This document shows, in pieces, positions 11,801 to 21,205 of a DNA stretch of 64,000 nucleotides. The notes under the pieces are model-generated. The model did not search any database, was not told the DNA's origin, and was given only the letters and a program-made list of their open reading frames with translations. The stretch covers positions 17,072-81,071 of the forward strand of contig JAHZJB010000160.1 in NCBI GenBank assembly GCA_022601135.1, read 5' to 3'. A program made the position numbers and the translations under genes. Source of the stretch: Actinomycetes bacterium. Lineage in GTDB: Bacteria > Actinomycetota > Actinomycetes > Mycobacteriales > Mycobacteriaceae. Position 1 is the stretch's first letter; the number at the start of each line of letters is the position of its first letter.

Positions 11801-12115
11801 TCAGGGTCGCAGCTGGCCCTTGGCCGGGTCGCCGGCCACCACGGGTTGCAGCATCTTGACGTCTGGGGCCCCGTCGAGGTGCTCGCCGATGGCGCCGAAC
11901 AGGGCGGCCACCGAGGGCGCCTTACTGTGCGCCTGCAGTGCGTCGGCGTCCGCCCACTGCTCGATGAAGACGAAGGTGCGGTCGGCCTCATGCAGTGCGT
12001 ACAACTCACAACCCGGCTCGCTGTGCACCGTCTCGATCGCCTGCATGCACGCGTTACGGACGGCCGCGACGGACTCTGGCTTGGCGGTCATGGTGGCGAT
12101 GACGACGATCGGCAT
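11801..12115 (-). CDS. Antibiotic biosynthesis monooxygenase (ABM) domain protein
   Basis: A 104-residue ABM-fold protein (dimeric ferredoxin-like): [15 protein letters not shown], then [28 protein letters not shown]. Members act as cofactor-free quinol oxygenases or as accessory or heme-related enzymes; the substrate here is unknown. It lies 11 bp upstream of the SDR gene on the same strand, so a two-gene operon is likely, matching the M. tuberculosis order. It diverges from ftsK. Confidence 0.88.
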   Translation of the reverse strand: MPIVVIATMTAKPESVAAVRNACMQAIETVHSEPGCELYALHEADRTFVFIEQWADADALQAHSKAPSVAALFGAIGEHLDGAPDVKMLQPVVAGDPAKGQLRP

Positions 12116-12240
12116 TGAGGGCAGCTCCTGGGTTGGGACACGCGGTTTGGACAGGTGTCCACCCTATTACGGATCGACATCATTCTGTGACCCGTGTTGC
12201 AGATGGTGCATCTGAGGTCATTGCGACTAGGCTGAACGGC

Positions 12241-14775
12241 ATGGCAAGTAAGACCGCGGCTCGATCTGGTGCTCGTCCGACCAGGGCAAAACCGAACCCG
12301 CGGGGTGGGTCGGGCACATCACGGCGGGCCAAGCCGGCCGGTCCGCGCCGCAAGCCCAACCGCCGGGGCCCCTCGGCCATCTCGATGGCCGGCACCGCGG
12401 TCGGTCGCAGCGTGCGGGCGGGCTGGCTGATGCTGGCCAGGGGCGTAGGCGGCACGGCGCGCTCAGTTGGCCGGGCGCGTGATCTGGAACCCGGGCATCG
12501 CCGCGACGGCGTAGCTCTGGCGCTGCTGGGCCTCGGCGTCGTCGTCGCCGCGAGCTCCTGGTTCGATGCCGCCCGGCCCGTGGGCGAGTGGATCGACACT
12601 TTCCTGAGGGTGCTGATCGGCGGGGCGGTCGTGCTGGTCCCGATCGCGCTGGCCGCGCTGGGCGTCGGGCTCATGCGCTCCGAGCCGGACCCGGATGCAC
12701 GACCCCGATTGATCCTCGGAACCGCGATGATCGCGCTGCCCGCGCTCGGGTTGTGGCACTTGTGGTCGGGCTCGCCGCTGGATCCGGTTTCCCGACAGCA
12801 CGGCGCCGGTTTCTTCGGCTTCGCGATCGGCGGTCCGCTCTCCGACGGGTTGACGACGTGGATCGCGGCGCCGCTGTTGTTCCTCGGTGTGGTTTTCGGG
12901 CTGCTGCTGGTGACCGGGACGACGATCCGGGAGGTGCCCGAGGCGCTGCGGGCCATGTTCAGCACACGGTGGCCCGGCGAGGGTTACGACGAGTACGAGG
13001 ACGGCCGCGGTGACGCCTATGCCGAGCAGCACGACGACTTCTGCGACGGGTACTACGACGATCCGGCAGGCTACGGACAAGACGAACCACAGTCGTGGCC
13101 TGCGCCGGCTCAGCTGACCCAGCAGGCGGATTCTGCGCCCGCCGGCACGCCGATGGACAACTACCCGATCGAGGATGACGCGCCGACCCTTCCCAAGGGG
13201 GCCGCCCGGTCGCGGAAGAAAAAGCCGAAAGGGCGGCCGGATCAACTCGACCGAGTGGTGGAGGGGCCATACACGCTGCCGTCGCTGAGCCTGCTGGTCG
13301 CCGGCGACCCACCCATGCGGCGCAGCGCGGCCAACGCCCAGATGGAAGACGCCATCACCTCGGTGCTGCAACAGTTCAAGGTCGACGCCGCCGTCACCGG
13401 CTGCACGCGGGGCCCCACGGTCACCCGATATGAGGTGGAGCTGGGGCCCGGTGTCAAGGTCGAGAAGATCACCGCGCTGCAACGCAATATCGCCTACGCG
13501 GTGGCGACCGAAAGCGTCCGCATGCTCGCGCCGATCCCCGGCAAGTCTGCCGTCGGCATCGAGGTGCCCAACACGGACCGCGAGACGGTACGGCTGGCCG
13601 ACGTCCTTACCGACCCCGCGACCCGCGGCGATCATCATCCCCTCGTGATCGGTCTTGGCAAAGACATTGAAGGCGAGTACATTTCGGCGAATCTGGCGAA
13701 AATGCCGCACCTCCTTGTCGCCGGCTCCACCGGATCGGGCAAGTCCAGCTTCGTCAACTCGATGCTGGTGTCGCTGTTGGCACGGGCCACGCCGGAGGAG
13801 GTCAGGATGATCCTGATCGACCCGAAGATGGTGGAACTCACTCCCTACGAAGGCATTCCGCACCTGATCACGCCGATCATCACGCAGCCGAAGAAGGCCG
13901 CCGCAGCGCTGGCCTGGCTTGTCGAAGAGATGGAGCAGCGTTACCAGGACATGCAGTCCTCCCGAGTGCGCCACATTGACGTGTTCAACGAAAAGGTGCG
14001 CTCGGGCGAGATCACCGCACCGTTGGGCAGTAACCGTGAGTACACGCCGTATCCCTACATCCTGGCGATTGTCGACGAACTGGCCGACCTGATGATGACC
14101 GCGCCGCGCGACGTCGAGGACGCCATCGTGCGCATCACCCAGAAGGCACGCGCGGCCGGTATCCACCTGGTGCTGGCCACTCAGCGTCCGTCCGTCGACG
14201 TCGTCACCGGCCTGATCAAGACCAACGTGCCGTCCCGGCTGGCGTTCGCCACGTCGTCCTTGACCGACAGCCGGGTCATCCTCGACCAGCAGGGCGCAGA
14301 GAAGCTCATCGGTATGGGTGACGGGCTGTTCCTCCCGATGGGTGCCAACAAGCCGACCCGCTTGCAGGGCGCTTTCATCACCGACGACGAGATCCAGGCC
14401 GTGGTGGCGGCCACGAAGGAGCAGGCCGAGCCCGAGTACACCGAGGGCGTCACCAACGCCAAGCCAACCGGCGAGCGTACTGACGTCGACCCCGACATCG
14501 GCGACGACTTGGACGTGCTGCTGCAGGCGGTCGAACTCGTCGTATCCAGTCAGTTCGGGTCCACGTCCATGTTGCAGCGCAAGCTGCGGGTGGGCTTCGC
14601 AAAGGCGGGCCGGTTGATGGATCTGATGGAGACACGCGACATCGTCGGTCCGTCCGAGGGCTCCAAGGCTCGTGAGGTGCTGGTGAAACCCGACGAGCTT
14701 GCGGGGACCCTGGCCTTGATCCGGGGCGGTTCGGATGCCTCCGGCGCCGACGGTGACGACGAGCCTGACTCGTAG
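12241..14775 (+). CDS. ftsK: DNA translocase FtsK
   Basis: Septum-anchored ATPase that pumps chromosome ends through the closing septum and activates XerCD at dif. The ATG at 12241 (MASKTAARSG) gives 844 residues; upstream in-frame codons lack support. A basic N-terminus is followed by hydrophobic membrane segments (about residues 95-250) and an acidic/Pro-rich linker. The motor domain has Walker A GSTGSGKS at 495-502 and Walker B ILAIVDELADLMM. The gamma winged helix (LLQAVELVVSSQFGSTSMLQRKL) at the end reads KOPS sequences. Confidence 0.96.
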   Translation: MASKTAARSGARPTRAKPNPRGGSGTSRRAKPAGPRRKPNRRGPSAISMAGTAVGRSVRAGWLMLARGVGGTARSVGRARDLEPGHRRDGVALALLGLGVVVAASSWFDAARPVGEWIDTFLRVLIGGAVVLVPIALAALGVGLMRSEPDPDARPRLILGTAMIALPALGLWHLWSGSPLDPVSRQHGAGFFGFAIGGPLSDGLTTWIAAPLLFLGVVFGLLLVTGTTIREVPEALRAMFSTRWPGEGYDEYEDGRGDAYAEQHDDFCDGYYDDPAGYGQDEPQSWPAPAQLTQQADSAPAGTPMDNYPIEDDAPTLPKGAARSRKKKPKGRPDQLDRVVEGPYTLPSLSLLVAGDPPMRRSAANAQMEDAITSVLQQFKVDAAVTGCTRGPTVTRYEVELGPGVKVEKITALQRNIAYAVATESVRMLAPIPGKSAVGIEVPNTDRETVRLADVLTDPATRGDHHPLVIGLGKDIEGEYISANLAKMPHLLVAGSTGSGKSSFVNSMLVSLLARATPEEVRMILIDPKMVELTPYEGIPHLITPIITQPKKAAAALAWLVEEMEQRYQDMQSSRVRHIDVFNEKVRSGEITAPLGSNREYTPYPYILAIVDELADLMMTAPRDVEDAIVRITQKARAAGIHLVLATQRPSVDVVTGLIKTNVPSRLAFATSSLTDSRVILDQQGAEKLIGMGDGLFLPMGANKPTRLQGAFITDDEIQAVVAATKEQAEPEYTEGVTNAKPTGERTDVDPDIGDDLDVLLQAVELVVSSQFGSTSMLQRKLRVGFAKAGRLMDLMETRDIVGPSEGSKAREVLVKPDELAGTLALIRGGSDASGADGDDEPDS

Positions 14776-14809
14776 CCCACCCAGCGCCGGTTCCGGCCGG
14801 CGGAGCGCC

Positions 14810-15331
14810 TCAGAGCGTCAGCAGCATTCGGGTGTTGCCGAGGATGTTCGGTTTGACGAAGGAGAGGTCCAAAAACTGCGCCACGCCGGTGTCGTAGGAG
14901 CGGCGCATCTCGTCGTAGACCTCCGCGGTGACCGGCGTGCCCTCGATTTCGACGAAGCCGTGGCGAAGGAAGAAATCGACCTCGAAAGTGAGCACGAAGA
15001 TCCGCTGTAGATGCAGTTCAGCGGCGACGGCCAGAAGGCGGTCGACGATCGCGTGACCGACCCCCTGCCCCTTGGCTTTGGGGTGGACGGCGATGGTGCG
15101 CACCTCGGCGAGATCCGACCAGAGCACATGCAGGGCGCCGCACCCGACCAGTTCGCCGCACAACTCGGCGACCCAGAACTCCTGCACGGATTCGTAGAGC
15201 GTCACCAGGTTCTTCCCGAGCAGGATCTTCCCGGAGTAGATATCGACGAGGTCCTTGATAGCAGGCACGTCGGACGTCCGAGCGCGCCGAAGAACGAGCT
15301 GACCGGCAGACTCATCCGGGACTGTGCTCAC
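14810..15331 (-). CDS. argA: Amino-acid N-acetyltransferase (ArgA-type GNAT)
   Basis: Short stand-alone GNAT of the mycobacterial ArgA type, which acetylates L-glutamate (or glutamine) at the start of arginine synthesis. The GTG at 15331 gives 173 residues, matching the family. Longer in-frame extension upstream would run into the divergent pgsA region. The acetyl-CoA motif VRTIAVHPKAKGQGVGHAIV is in the middle, with VLTFEVDFFLRHGF after it. The conserved C-terminus VKPNILGNTRMLL matches the M. tuberculosis protein. It lacks the amino-acid kinase domain of classical NAGS. Confidence 0.9.
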   Translation of the reverse strand: MSTVPDESAGQLVLRRARTSDVPAIKDLVDIYSGKILLGKNLVTLYESVQEFWVAELCGELVGCGALHVLWSDLAEVRTIAVHPKAKGQGVGHAIVDRLLAVAAELHLQRIFVLTFEVDFFLRHGFVEIEGTPVTAEVYDEMRRSYDTGVAQFLDLSFVKPNILGNTRMLLTL

Positions 15332-15373
15332 ACACCGAAGAGTATCGGTTGGGGCGACCAGTATTCTGTGGCG

Positions 15374-15970
15374 GTGCCAGGACAACCACAGAGCGATCCT
15401 GTGGTTCCTCGCGCACGCGTGGCGAATCTCGCAAATGCCCTGACCGGATTGCGTCTGGCGCTGGTGCCGGTGTTCCTGATTGCCCTGTTCGTCGGCGATG
15501 GTCATGAAACGTATTGGCGAGTCGTGGCATTCGTCATCTTCGCGGTCGCGGTGATCACCGACCGGTTCGACGGGGCACTCGCCCGAAGCTACGGGATGGT
15601 CACCGAGTTCGGCACGCTGGCCGATCCGATCGCGGACAAGGCATTGATCGGCTCGGCCCTCATCGGGCTGTCCCTGCTCGGCGATCTGCCCTGGTGGGTC
15701 ACCGGGGTCATCCTGGTCCGCGAGATCTTCGTGACGGTGCTGCGGTTGGCGGTCCTACGCCGCGGCATCATTCCGGCAAGCCGGGGTGGCAAGCTGAAGA
15801 CCCTGGTCCAGACGGTCGCGATCGGTCTGTTCGTGTTGCCGCTGTCGGGTGGCTGGCTGACCGGGGCGTGGGTGGTCATGGGCGCCGCAGTGGTCCTGAC
15901 GGTGCTCACCGGTGCCGACTACTTCGTCTCCGCGGTCCGGGATTCACGTGCACGACCCGCTGGTCGGTGA
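15374..15970 (+). CDS. pgsA3: CDP-alcohol phosphatidyltransferase (PgsA family)
   Basis: Membrane enzyme of the CDP-diacylglycerol-glycerol-3-phosphate phosphatidyltransferase family, upstream of clgR as in M. tuberculosis (pgsA3). The GTG at 15374 gives 198 residues; GTG 15368 is an alternative. The signature D-x2-D-G-x2-A-R-x8-G-x3-D-x3-D is complete, starting DRFDGALAR. About five membrane helices are predicted. It probably makes phosphatidylglycerophosphate or a related lipid; the exact alcohol acceptor is not certain. Confidence 0.9.
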   Translation: MPGQPQSDPVVPRARVANLANALTGLRLALVPVFLIALFVGDGHETYWRVVAFVIFAVAVITDRFDGALARSYGMVTEFGTLADPIADKALIGSALIGLSLLGDLPWWVTGVILVREIFVTVLRLAVLRRGIIPASRGGKLKTLVQTVAIGLFVLPLSGGWLTGAWVVMGAAVVLTVLTGADYFVSAVRDSRARPAGR

Positions 15971-15986
15971 CGGTCCTGGTGTATTC

Positions 15987-16015
15987 GGGAACCATCATGG
16001 CGGCATCGGGCGTTG
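15987..16015 (+). promoter_or_regulatory. SigE-type ECF promoter upstream of clgR
   Basis: GGGAAC at 15987-15992 and CGTTG at 16011-16015, separated by 18 bp, match the mycobacterial SigE (and SigH-like) consensus of GGAA-type -35 and GTT-type -10. The -10 element is 33 bp before the clgR ATG. SigE control of clgR-pspA is established in M. tuberculosis, which supports this reading. Confidence 0.7.
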
Positions 16016-16048
16016 AGATAGGTAGCCAACCCGAATCAGGAGAACGCC

Positions 16049-16399
16049 ATGACGACATTGCTGCGCGAGGTGATCGGCGACGTGCTGCGTCGCTCCCGTG
16101 TCGAACAGGGACGCACCCTGCGTGAGGTGTCGGATTCGGCGCGGGTCAGCCTGGGCTACCTGTCCGAAGTGGAGCGCGGCCGCAAGGAAGCCTCGAGTGA
16201 GCTCCTCAGCGCCATCTGTGGCGCATTGGAGGTGCCATTGTCACGCGTGCTGGCGCAGGCCGGCGACGGCTTGGCGTCCGAAGAGGCCCGCGCTGCGATC
16301 ACGACGGTCGCAACGCCACCGGTGCCGGCAGGCGCCGTCGGCATCGACGTGTCCACCAAGGTGGTCATCCCACAGGTGGCGTCGATGGCGGTGGCCTGA
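16049..16399 (+). CDS. clgR: XRE-family transcription regulator ClgR
   Basis: A 116-residue activator of clp protease, pspA and other stress genes. The helix-turn-helix spans about residues 22-50 ([27 protein letters not shown]). The C-terminal end VASMAVA is hydrophobic, ending in Ala as expected for a Clp degron. AGGAG precedes the ATG. It is the first gene of the envelope-stress unit clgR-pspA-pspM, behind the SigE-type promoter at 15987-16015. Confidence 0.95.
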   Translation: MTTLLREVIGDVLRRSRVEQGRTLREVSDSARVSLGYLSEVERGRKEASSELLSAICGALEVPLSRVLAQAGDGLASEEARAAITTVATPPVPAGAVGIDVSTKVVIPQVASMAVA

Positions 16400-16546
16400 T
16401 CCAGGCGGTCTGTTCACCGCGTCGGCCGCACGGGTTTGTCCAGGCGCCGGTGCAACGGGCACAGGGGTGTGGTGATCTGCGCAGAACCGATAAGTTGAGT
16501 CAGGGCACTTCCAAGCACGGTCAAGAGACGAAGGCGGAGCGAACCG

Positions 16547-17362
16547 ATGGCCAATCCGTTCAGTAAGGCGTGGCGCTACCTGATGGCGCTGTTCAGCTCG
16601 AAGGTCGACGAGTACGCCGATCCCAAGGTGCAGATCCAGCAGGCGATCGAAGAGGCCCAGCGCCAGCACCAGGGGTTGACGCAACAGGCGGCCCAGGTGA
16701 TCGGCAATCAGCGGCAGCTGGAGATGCGGCTCAACCGGCAGCTCGCTGACATCGAGAAGCTGCAGGTCAATGTGCGTCAGGCGCTTACCCTGGCGGACCA
16801 GGCGACTGCGGCGGGCGATGCCGCCAAGGCCACCGAGTACACCAATGCCGCCGAGGCGTTCGCCGCGCAGCTGGTCACTTCCGAGCAGAGCGTCGAAGAC
16901 CTCAAGAGTCTGCACGATCAAGCCCTGCAGGCGGCCGGGCAAGCCAAGAAGGCGGTGGAGCAGAACGCGATGATGCTCCAGCAGAAGATCGCCGAGCGCA
17001 CCAAGCTGCTCAGCCAGCTGGAGCAAGCCAAGATGCAGGAGCAGGTCAGCTCGTCGCTGCGCTCGATGAGCGAACTCGCCGCGCCCGGGAACACGCCGAG
17101 CCTCGACGAGGTGCGCGACAAGATCGAACGGCGGTACGCCAATGCGATCGGTTCAGCTGAGCTGGCGCAGAACTCGGTGCACGGCCGAATGCTCGAGGTT
17201 CAGCAGGCCAGCGTCCAGATGGCGGGCCATTCTCGCCTCGAGCAGATCCGCGCGTCGATGCGTGGGGAGCAGCTCCCCGCAGGTAGCTCGAGCTCAGCGA
17301 CTCCTGCCCAGGCTCCGGCGGCCGACCCGAATACGACGCCGGAAAATCCGCTGTCGCAGTGA
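16547..17362 (+). CDS. pspA: Phage shock protein A / 35-kDa antigen homolog
   Basis: Peripheral inner-membrane protein that stabilises damaged membrane and, in mycobacteria, controls ClgR. It has 271 residues, almost entirely helical. An N-terminal amphipathic stretch ([29 protein letters not shown]) is followed by long Gln/Glu/Ala-rich coiled coils to about residue 220 and a Pro/Ala-rich tail. The 147-bp gap after clgR carries no gene. pspM follows 37 bp downstream. Confidence 0.95.
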   Translation: MANPFSKAWRYLMALFSSKVDEYADPKVQIQQAIEEAQRQHQGLTQQAAQVIGNQRQLEMRLNRQLADIEKLQVNVRQALTLADQATAAGDAAKATEYTNAAEAFAAQLVTSEQSVEDLKSLHDQALQAAGQAKKAVEQNAMMLQQKIAERTKLLSQLEQAKMQEQVSSSLRSMSELAAPGNTPSLDEVRDKIERRYANAIGSAELAQNSVHGRMLEVQQASVQMAGHSRLEQIRASMRGEQLPAGSSSSATPAQAPAADPNTTPENPLSQ

Positions 17363-17399
17363 CGATTCGACGATAACTGCGGGACCTATTGGAGTCTTG

Positions 17400-18218
17400 A
17401 TGAATGCACGGACCGGCAGACCGGAGATGTGGCGCTCGCTGGCGCAACGCGGTGTTGACACGGCCGCGGAGTGGTCGGACGTGCTGGCCGAGAAGCTCTA
17501 TGCTGCCGCCGACCCACGGGCGCGGTTGCTGCGCAAGCGGCGCTGGGCGTTTCGCCTCGGTGTCTTCTTGGCCGTGTCGGCCGTGTTCTGGTTGGGGGTC
17601 ACCGCCCTGGTGGCTTCCTGGAGCACTCCGGTCTGGGCGTTGTTCATTCCGTCGCCGATGGCCGTGGGTGCAGCCTTCCTCGCGACCCTGGCATTTCTGC
17701 GTTTCCGCTGGTTGAAGCGTGAGCCTTTGCCGCCGCAGCGTTCCCGTTCGGCCCGGCGGTTGCCGCCGCGGGGCTCAGCCGCCCGGAAACCGATGGCTGA
17801 ATTGGCCGCTGCCGAGCGCGGGCTCACCTCCCTGCTGGGTGTCATGGAGCGAGGGCGGATGCTGCCCCCCGACGAACTGCGCGAGTTGAGATCAGCCGCA
17901 GGACAGACGGCTGTGACCATGGCCGCCACCGCCTCCGAGGTGGTGTCGATGGAGCGGACCGTCAGCTCGGTACCCCGGTCGCGGGCTCACCTCGCGCCGA
18001 CGATCGTCGCCTTCAGGGCGCAACTCGAACGTGGTGCCCATCAATACAACGAGATGGTTTCCGCCGCGGCTCAACTGGTGTCAGCAGCCAATTCGGGGTC
18101 GATGTCGAGCTCGCCGATGACTCAGCGGCGGTGCCGCGACGAGCTTGTGCTGGCCACCGACCGGCTGACCGGCTGGGCGCAGGCATTCGACGAGTTGGGC
18201 CGGCTCAAAGGGGCTTAG
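17400..18218 (+). CDS. pspM: Psp-system membrane protein PspM
   Basis: A 272-residue integral membrane protein, equivalent by position and layout to the M. tuberculosis PspA partner (Rv2743c). The ATG at 17400 has a GGAG site 7-10 nt upstream; in-frame codons upstream overlap pspA and are not supported. Two membrane helices lie at about 50-72 and 78-101, followed by a basic linker (RSRSARRLPPRGSAARK) and a long helical cytosolic domain. PspM would anchor PspA at the membrane. No pspN gene follows; the next gene is convergent. Confidence 0.85.
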   Translation: MNARTGRPEMWRSLAQRGVDTAAEWSDVLAEKLYAAADPRARLLRKRRWAFRLGVFLAVSAVFWLGVTALVASWSTPVWALFIPSPMAVGAAFLATLAFLRFRWLKREPLPPQRSRSARRLPPRGSAARKPMAELAAAERGLTSLLGVMERGRMLPPDELRELRSAAGQTAVTMAATASEVVSMERTVSSVPRSRAHLAPTIVAFRAQLERGAHQYNEMVSAAAQLVSAANSGSMSSSPMTQRRCRDELVLATDRLTGWAQAFDELGRLKGA

Positions 18219-18223
18219 AACGT

Positions 18224-18661
18224 TCAGAATGTGGGGCGCAATGCGGGAAACACGACCGCCACGACCGCGCGTAGCGGGGCTTTGACCATGAACTCGAAGA
18301 AATCGAAGTAGTCGCGCCACAGTGTTACCTGGCCGTCCTGCACCTCAAACCTGCCGCACACCCAGAATTGCAGCCGCAGTGGCCCGAGGATGATCGCGTC
18401 GGTGCGTTCGGTCAGCACCGTTCCGCCGTCTTGGGCGATGTTGTGGAATTTCACCGCGAAGCCCATCTTGCCTTCTCCGCGGCGCAAAATTCTCATGATC
18501 CGGTCGCGGCCGCGGATGGATGGCAGGCCCACGTTTTGCCATAGCAATTCCGGACCCGCCAACGACTCGGCGGTGTCGAAGTCCTCGTTGGCCAGGGCGA
18601 AAAGAAACGCCTGCACGGTCTCCGTATGGGCTGCTGCGGTCGTGAGAACCTGGTCAGTCAT
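18224..18661 (-). CDS. ephG: Limonene-1,2-epoxide hydrolase-like protein (EphG-like)
   Basis: A 145-residue SnoaL-like/limonene epoxide hydrolase fold. The Asp-Arg-Asp catalytic set looks intact: Arg86 and Asp88 in TERTDA, and an Asp in WRDYFD (about 117-120). Asn43 is also present. The Tyr that normally pairs with this Asn two residues earlier is Trp41 here (WQNVG). M. tuberculosis EphG hydrolyses sterol-type epoxides, so a similar role is plausible. It is convergent with pspM, with a 5-bp gap. Confidence 0.85.
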   Translation of the reverse strand: MTDQVLTTAAAHTETVQAFLFALANEDFDTAESLAGPELLWQNVGLPSIRGRDRIMRILRRGEGKMGFAVKFHNIAQDGGTVLTERTDAIILGPLRLQFWVCGRFEVQDGQVTLWRDYFDFFEFMVKAPLRAVVAVVFPALRPTF

Positions 18662-18702
18662 CGCTTGAGCTTAACGGTGGACGCTGTGGCAGGGTAGGCC
18701 AC

Positions 18703-19875
18703 ATGCGGGTGGCCGTGGTCGCAGGACCTGATCCCGGACATGCTTTTCCAGGCATTGCGCTGTGCCAGCGCTTTCTGGCCGCCGGCGACACCCCGACCTT
18801 GCTGACCGGCAGAAAATGGCTCGAGATGGCCGGGCGGGAGGGGATCGGCGCAGTCGAACTGGACGGCCTGGATCCGACGGCGGTCGACGACGACACCGAC
18901 GCCGGCGCCAAGATCCATCAGCGGGCAGCGCGGATGGCGGTGTTGAACCGGCAGCGCATCGGTGAAATGGCACCCGATGTGGTGATCTCCGACTCGATCA
19001 CCACGTGCGGCGGTCTGGCGGCCGATCTGCTCGGTCTGCCGTGGATCGAATTGAACGCCCACCCGCTCTACCGGCCGTCGAAGGGCCTGCCGCCGGTGGG
19101 CAGCGGGCTGGCTCCGGGAGCCGGCCCTGCCGGCCTGTTGCGGGACTCGGTGATGCGGGGCCTCAGCGCGCGCTCCTGGCGCGCCGGTGTGCGCCAGCGC
19201 TCCGCGGCGCGCGTCGGCATCGGGCTGCCCGCCGAGGACCCGGGGCCGCTGCGGCGCCTGATCGCCACGTTGCCCGCCCTCGAGGTACCGCGACCGGACT
19301 GGCCTGTCGAGGCCGTGGTGGTGGGCCCGCTGCATTTCGAGCCGACGACGGCGGTGCTGGAGCTGCCTCGGGGCGAAGGGCCAGTTGTGGTGGTGGCTCC
19401 GTCGACCGCGACCACCGGGGCTGGCGGGCTCACCGAACTGGCGCTAAAGACCCTGGTGCCCGGCGACGTGCTGCCGCCGGGTTCGCGGGTAGCGGTCTCA
19501 TGGCTCAACGGCGCCCAGGGTGAGCTTCCGCCGTGGGCGGTCGCCGGGCTCGGGCGCCAGGACGAACTGCTGTCCTCGGCCGATGTCTTGATCTGCGGTG
19601 GAGGCCACGGGACTGTCGCGAAATCATTGCTGGCCGGCGTTCCCATGGTGGTGGTCCCCGGCGGTGGTGACCAATGGGAGATCGCCAATCGTGTTGTGCG
19701 CCAAGGCAGTGCCCAACTCATTCGGCCACTGACCGCCGCAGCTCTAGCCGCCGCGACACAGGAGGTGCTCGGTTCGGCACGCTACCGGGAGGCTGCCCGG
19801 CGGGCGGGGGCCAGCGTTGCGGAGGTTGCGGATCCGGTACGGGTGTGCCGCGAAGCCCTCGGCACGTCGGCGTAG
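18703..19875 (+). CDS. GT-B glycosyltransferase, MGT/UGT-like
   Basis: A 390-residue two-domain glycosyltransferase. The N-terminal acceptor domain starts MRVAVVAGPDPGHAFPGIAL. The C-terminal nucleotide-sugar domain has ICGGGHGTVAKSLLAGVPM and PGGGDQWEIANRV, typical of UDP- or dTDP-sugar transferases of the macrolide-glycosyltransferase type. The acceptor and sugar are unknown. It is followed 9 bp later by the DUF3046 gene, the same order as M. tuberculosis Rv2739c-Rv2738c. Confidence 0.87.
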   Translation: MRVAVVAGPDPGHAFPGIALCQRFLAAGDTPTLLTGRKWLEMAGREGIGAVELDGLDPTAVDDDTDAGAKIHQRAARMAVLNRQRIGEMAPDVVISDSITTCGGLAADLLGLPWIELNAHPLYRPSKGLPPVGSGLAPGAGPAGLLRDSVMRGLSARSWRAGVRQRSAARVGIGLPAEDPGPLRRLIATLPALEVPRPDWPVEAVVVGPLHFEPTTAVLELPRGEGPVVVVAPSTATTGAGGLTELALKTLVPGDVLPPGSRVAVSWLNGAQGELPPWAVAGLGRQDELLSSADVLICGGGHGTVAKSLLAGVPMVVVPGGGDQWEIANRVVRQGSAQLIRPLTAAALAAATQEVLGSARYREAARRAGASVAEVADPVRVCREALGTSA

Positions 19876-19884
19876 GTTGGGCGG

Positions 19885-20079
19885 GTGCGGCTCACGGAAT
19901 TCTCTGAGCTCGTCGAGCGCCAGTTCGGTGCGGCACGGGCTGCCTCGATGTTGGTCGACCATGTCCTGACCACTTTGGGCGGACGGACCCCGGCTCAGGC
20001 CATCGAGGACGGTGTGGATCCACGGGAGGTGTGGCGGGCCTTGTGCTCGGATTTCGACGTCCCGCGCGACCAGTGGTGA
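19885..20079 (+). CDS. DUF3046 family protein
   Basis: A 64-residue protein with a GTG start: MRLTEFSELVERQFG, then AQAIEDGVDPREVWRALCSDFDVPRDQW. This small actinobacterial family normally lies directly upstream of recA. Here the partnership is interrupted by about 7.5 kb carrying the hyp operon and a methyltransferase. Function unknown. Confidence 0.9.
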   Translation: MRLTEFSELVERQFGAARAASMLVDHVLTTLGGRTPAQAIEDGVDPREVWRALCSDFDVPRDQW

Positions 20080-20116
20080 CTGCGGGCACACATCGAGGGC
20101 ATGCCGGGTCGGCCGC

Positions 20117-21205
20117 TCAGCAGATCCTCGGAAGCTGTTCGCCGATAGGTAGATCCAGAACGCGCGTCCCGCCCAGTGCGGTGCGTACCGCCACCATTCC
20201 AGGATGTTCGGCCACACAGCTGCCGATCACCGCGGCGCACCGGCCTAACGGGTGGGCGCGCATCGCGGCCAGCACCCGGTCGGCGTCCCCGGCAGCGACG
20301 AAGGCGATCAGCTTGCCTTCGTTGGCGACGTAGAGCGGGTCGAGTCCCAGCAGCCCGCAGGCATCGCGAACATCGCCGGGAACGGGAAGCGACTCCTCAT
20401 TGACCGAGATTCCGACGTTCGCGGCCCTGGCGATCTCGTTCAAGGTGGCTGCGACTCCGCCCCTGGTCGGGTCGCGCAACGTGTGGATGTCCGCACCGCT
20501 GTCGATCATCGCCGCGACCAGTCCGTTCAATGGTGCGCTGTCACTGGTGACGGTGGTCGCGAAATCGAGGCCTTCGCGGCAGCTCATTACCGCCACCCCG
20601 TGCACCCCGATGTCGCCGCTGATGATCACCGCATCGCCGGCGCGAGCGCGCTGCGGGCGGATGTCGGTACGTCGGTCCACCAGGCCGATGCCCGTGGTGT
20701 TGATGTACACACCGTCACCGTGGCCGGAATCCACCACCTTGGTGTCACCGGTGACCAGCTTTACCCCGGCTGCCAGCGCCGCGGCGCCGAGGGCGCTCGC
20801 GACGCGGGCCAGTTCGGCAAGCGCGGTGCCTTCCTCGAGGATGAATGCCGTGGATAGCGCCATCGGCTGTGCACCGGCCATCGCCAAATCGTTGACCGTT
20901 CCGTTGACTGCCAGATCACCGATGTTGCCGCCCGGGAAGAACAGCGGCCTGACCACGTAGGAGTCGGTGGACAAGGCCAGCCGGTCGCCGCCGAACTGGA
21001 GCAGCGCCGAATCGCCCAGCTCGGCGTGGGCCGCCGGGCCGAACGCGGGCAGAAACAGATGCTCGATGAGCTCGGCCGACATCGCTCCGCCCCCGCCGTG
21101 CCCCATCACGATGTTCGGTGCGTCCCGCAGCGGGGCCGGACACACCCAGGCCTCCATATCAATGCTCGCCGGTGTGCCCGTCGAGTGCGGGGGTGTCTCA
21201 GGCAC
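20117..21205 (-). CDS. hypE: Hydrogenase maturation protein HypE
   Basis: Dehydrates the carbamoyl group delivered by HypF on its C-terminal cysteine to a thiocyanate, the source of the CN ligands of the [NiFe] site. It has 362 residues with a GTG start. The invariant C-terminal cysteine is present (ending LPRIC). AIR-synthase-like nucleotide motifs are seen: [32 protein letters not shown] and [15 protein letters not shown]. It overlaps hypD by 8 bp and is last in the hypABFCDE operon. Confidence 0.97.
   Translation of the reverse strand: MPETPPHSTGTPASIDMEAWVCPAPLRDAPNIVMGHGGGGAMSAELIEHLFLPAFGPAAHAELGDSALLQFGGDRLALSTDSYVVRPLFFPGGNIGDLAVNGTVNDLAMAGAQPMALSTAFILEEGTALAELARVASALGAAALAAGVKLVTGDTKVVDSGHGDGVYINTTGIGLVDRRTDIRPQRARAGDAVIISGDIGVHGVAVMSCREGLDFATTVTSDSAPLNGLVAAMIDSGADIHTLRDPTRGGVAATLNEIARAANVGISVNEESLPVPGDVRDACGLLGLDPLYVANEGKLIAFVAAGDADRVLAAMRAHPLGRCAAVIGSCVAEHPGMVAVRTALGGTRVLDLPIGEQLPRIC

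Noticed and set aside
10914..12215. 433-residue plus-strand frame over the SDR and ABM genes
   Set aside because: Runs antisense through two motif-bearing genes and has no domain of its own.
12463..14166. 567-residue minus-strand frame opposite ftsK
   Set aside because: Shadow of a secure FtsK with Walker motifs; low-complexity Arg/Gly/His content.
17404..17715. Alternative frame inside pspM, considered as a displaced pspN
   Set aside because: Overlaps the membrane-helix coding region of pspM and has no independent start signal.
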